Shown: one piece after another, positions 8,866 to 10,053 of the stretch
Position numbering within the stretch: position 1 is the first letter of the stretch
How the letters are laid out: the number at the start of each line of letters is the position of its first letter
Assembly (NCBI GenBank): GCA_023627715.1
Contig: JAMAHW010000261.1
Location: 1-10,053 of the forward strand
DNA length: 10,053 bases
Origin: Periconia sp. R9002
Lineage: Eukaryota > Ascomycota > Dothideomycetes > Pleosporales > Periconiaceae
Direction: 5' to 3'
Position numbers and translations under genes: made by a program
The notes under the pieces: generated by a model
What the model saw: the letters and a program-made list of their open reading frames with translations, nothing else
Told to the model about the DNA's origin: nothing
Database searches by the model: none

Positions 8866-9081
8866 GACCCCCTCAAATGGTGGATCCACCATACATCTGA
8901 CTTCCCTGTGCTGTCTAAGATGGCGTTCGATCTGTTCAGTTGTCCTGTAATGAGCGCTGAGCGTGAGCGAGTATTCTCACAGGCGAAGAAGGTCATCATA
9001 GATGTACGAAATCATCTTGATTTAGGCACTGTGGCGGCGATTGAGTGTCAAAAGCACCTTCTTCAAACTGGTATGCTCCTG
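8866..9081 (+). other. hAT C-terminal dimerisation region
   Basis: The longest clean part of the transposase: 72 open codons beginning DPLKWW, then FPVLSKMAFDLFSC, PVMSAERERVFSQAKK, IDVRNHLDLGTVAAIEC, ending QTGMLL and the stop. This matches the conserved hAT C-terminal dimerisation block (Trp-Trp, FP-x-L, MSAE-x-ERVFS, R-x-x-L) element by element. Its relative intactness is notable beside the stop-ridden centre, but there is no sign it is expressed on its own. Confidence 0.9.
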
Positions 9082-9124
9082 TAGAGTAGTGGAGGTACCA
9101 AATCGGGAAATCTTGTCAAGTAAT

Positions 9125-9147
9125 GTCAACCAACCAAGCAAAGTAAT
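9125..9147 (-). repeat. hAT 3' terminal inverted repeat
   Basis: On the minus strand this starts ATTACTTTGCTTGGTTGG and pairs with 6681-6703. It lies 41 bp after the transposase stop codon, a normal distance for a compact hAT element. Confidence 0.6.
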
Positions 9148-9829
9148 GGGATCTCTTCAATCAAGTCAGGTAAGAGGGTAAATTTTTGGTCTACTTAGTT
9201 GATGGACATACTGAAGGAGTAGGGGGTTCACACCCGTGTCACGGTAACATACCGTAACACCCGATCTACTCTCAGCATGCAGCATAACAATTACTAGAGT
9301 CTTGACCGTAACTGTAAGGCAGAGAGTCTGAGAACTAATCCAGTTGCCGATACGAGTAGCTCCGTGGCTCACTGAAGAGTCTTATCGCTATGCGGACAGA
9401 CTATCCCTTTTCCTCTGTATATAATCAGCATATCTGTAGACCTGGACCTGTATGCTTATGTCTCGACCAATCCCTAATATAGCCAGCAGTGATACACCTA
9501 CAGCTTCATATAAGTGCTTAGAACATCCTACTCGTGCCTCGCGTGATAGCAATGCAGCAAGCCCGACAACCAAGGAAGTAGTACGGTATTTTATCATAAG
9601 TGGGGTGGTCTCAACGGAGCTTTATCTATTACGCCTGGTCAATAGCTATGTAATTGCGCGATGCTGTATGTGCAATGAAACTATCTGAAGAAGATCTAGT
9701 GAAGCAAATAGAGAGAGACGGTAGTGGAGCACCAATCAACCTATCAGATAGAGGAGCGTAGTGTATATTGTGGAAGCTAAGTTCCTATATACCGTGGCAT
9801 GCAGACCCGCCTCGCTGAAAGATGGCTAT
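9148..9829. other. Non-coding or unrecognised stretch between hAT and the right-edge gene
   Basis: Overlapping open frames of 60-78 codons occur on both strands around 9166-9688 without motifs. A small + frame at 9654-9761 ends in a charged, helix-like stretch (SEEDLVKQIERDGSGAPINL) but is too short to assign. The part nearest 9830 should contain the 3' untranslated region and polyadenylation site of the minus-strand gene; no canonical AATAAA was seen on that strand close to the stop. Confidence 0.4.
9236..9260. repeat. Strong hairpin, 11-bp stem
   Basis: GTGTCACGGTA (9236-9246) pairs with TACCGTAACAC (9250-9260) across the 3-base loop ACA, with ten of eleven pairs formed. It lies about 90 bp outside the hAT 3' end. 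There is no T-run after it. It could belong to a structured RNA or another element end; no family recognised. Confidence 0.5.
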
Positions 9830-10053
9830 TTAGCACCTCCATTCCTGCCTGACGCCACAGGCTAGGTCTTTCGTATCGGTTCCGCAGTTGGCATTGAACG
9901 AGCCATCATTGTTGAAGAGCGTAAGGCCCGGACCGCCGCAACCTTGAAGGAAGTAGGTGAAGCCGTTGTCGAGCGTGAATCGGATTCCGCATGGATTGGC
10001 ACCCGCATCGGTAATACGCGTGGATCGGCATTCAGACTCGCCCTCGATCCAGG
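9830..10053 (-). CDS. Partial gene: C-terminus of a probable secreted cysteine-rich protein
   Basis: The minus strand from 10051 to the TAA complementary to 9830-9832 encodes 73 residues with no stop; two more bases of a preceding codon reach the window edge, so the N-terminus (and any signal peptide) lies outside. Six cysteines fall at residues 8, 21, 38, 56, 65 and 73 of the visible part, the last being the final residue. Gly, Asn and Thr are frequent (NPCGIRFTLDNG, LQGCGGPG, FNNDGSFNANCG). No membrane segment or catalytic motif is visible. About two thirds of codons (48 of 73) end in G or C, unlike the hAT relic and flanks, which argues for a maintained gene. The even cysteine count and compact Gly/Asn-rich sequence fit an extracellular disulphide-bonded fungal protein. 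Effector or killer-toxin-like roles are possible but not shown; I do not recognise a named family. Confidence 0.72.
   Translation of the reverse strand, partial: WIEGESECRSTRITDAGANPCGIRFTLDNGFTYFLQGCGGPGLTLFNNDGSFNANCGTDTKDLACGVRQEWRC

Larger units (their letters stand above)
7017..9084 (+). pseudogene. hAT transposase relic (BED finger, RNase H-like core, dimerisation region)
   Basis: A cut-and-paste transposase now broken by at least 18 in-frame stops (for example 7209, 7418, 7687, 7747, 7855, 8026, 8221, 8367, 8523, 8824). It reads through frames 3, 1, 2, 3, 1, 3, 1 in turn. The order is N-terminal BED finger (7110-7281); FKNEFID*VIDLGF (7397-7438); a first catalytic aspartate in LTDARTS (codon 7612); ALLNLPPLKGSYSGENIA (7690-7746); a second aspartate in FMMDNARNND (codon 7810); RLRCVGYVLNL (7888-7914), the CxxH site; FLFGQGVDKL; GGVCWNSAYTIIERTLKL (hAT consensus has RWNS); NTARLKLEEYYSLTDD (8463 on); and the C-terminal block with SAERERVFS, whose glutamate (codon 8965) completes the DDE set. 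It ends at TAG 9082-9084. No start codon could be fixed; a Thr-rich open stretch before 7014 may be its N-terminus. The neighbouring inverted repeats support the call. Confidence 0.88.
6681..9147 (+). mobile_element. Degenerate hAT-superfamily DNA transposon (about 2.47 kb)
   Basis: The unit is bounded by an imperfect 23-bp terminal inverted repeat and holds a + strand hAT transposase relic with BED finger, catalytic region and C-terminal dimerisation region in the expected order. Its length suits an autonomous hAT element. The subterminal 5' region repeats GGTTGG-type motifs in both orientations (6693-6702, 6719-6728, 6793-6802), matching the GGTTGGTTGAC inside the 3' terminal repeat. Such motifs are common transposase-binding sites in hAT ends. 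The copy cannot make an active enzyme, having many stops and frame changes. No 8-bp target duplication was recognised next to the ends as drawn, so the true ends may lie a few bases further out. Confidence 0.8.

Noticed and set aside
9654..9761. Short + frame resembling a CENP-B-type helix-turn-helix of pogo-like transposases
   Set aside because: Only about 35 residues, similarity is vague, and no other pogo-family segment is in frame nearby.
1..10053. CRISPR array, prophage or bacterial defence system
   Set aside because: No regularly spaced direct repeats, no operon-like gene packing and no recognisable prokaryotic proteins.

Overview
The window looks like a repeat-rich, gene-poor stretch of a filamentous fungal (probably ascomycete) genome. 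This rests mainly on the type of hAT DNA transposon it carries, on damage resembling C-to-T mutation in CpA and CpG contexts (RIP-like and/or 5-methylcytosine deamination), and on a partial gene at the right edge that looks like the C-terminus of a small secreted cysteine-rich protein. No bacterial gene layout, ribosome-binding sites, tRNA, rRNA or CRISPR array was found. The species call is an inference.

Layout. Positions 1-1130 are G-rich with two short low-complexity repeats and no supportable gene. At about 1100-1140 the + strand switches from G-rich to C-rich and stays largely so to about 4700. Inside this block the minus strand has two adjoining open stretches with coding-like composition, one holding a clear membrane-helix-like segment (1901-2248). 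There is also a diverged direct repeat pair of about 100 bp (2066-2165 and 3215-3315), and a 562-bp foldback structure with 71-bp inverted arms about 80% identical (3789-4350). From 5513 to 6030 the + strand has a chain of open, coding-like stretches broken by stops and frame changes, from an unrecognised gene or element.

The best-supported object is a dead hAT transposon, bounded by an imperfect 23-bp terminal inverted repeat (6681-6703 and 9125-9147). Its + strand transposase relic (about 7017-9084) can be followed through a BED zinc finger, the RNase H-like catalytic region with both aspartates, and the C-terminal hAT dimerisation region with the ER-V-F-S motif. It carries at least 18 in-frame stops and about six frame changes. 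The two BED zinc-ligand histidines and the CxxH histidine all read tyrosine, as expected from C-to-T change at CpA.

After 9148 there is about 680 bp of apparently non-coding DNA with one strong hairpin, then the minus-strand 3' end of a gene (9830 to beyond 10053). This last piece is intact as far as it goes: 73 codons, six cysteines, and GC-rich third positions unlike its surroundings. It is the only likely living gene here. There is no operon or shared pathway: the window reads as layers of old insertions beside one host gene.
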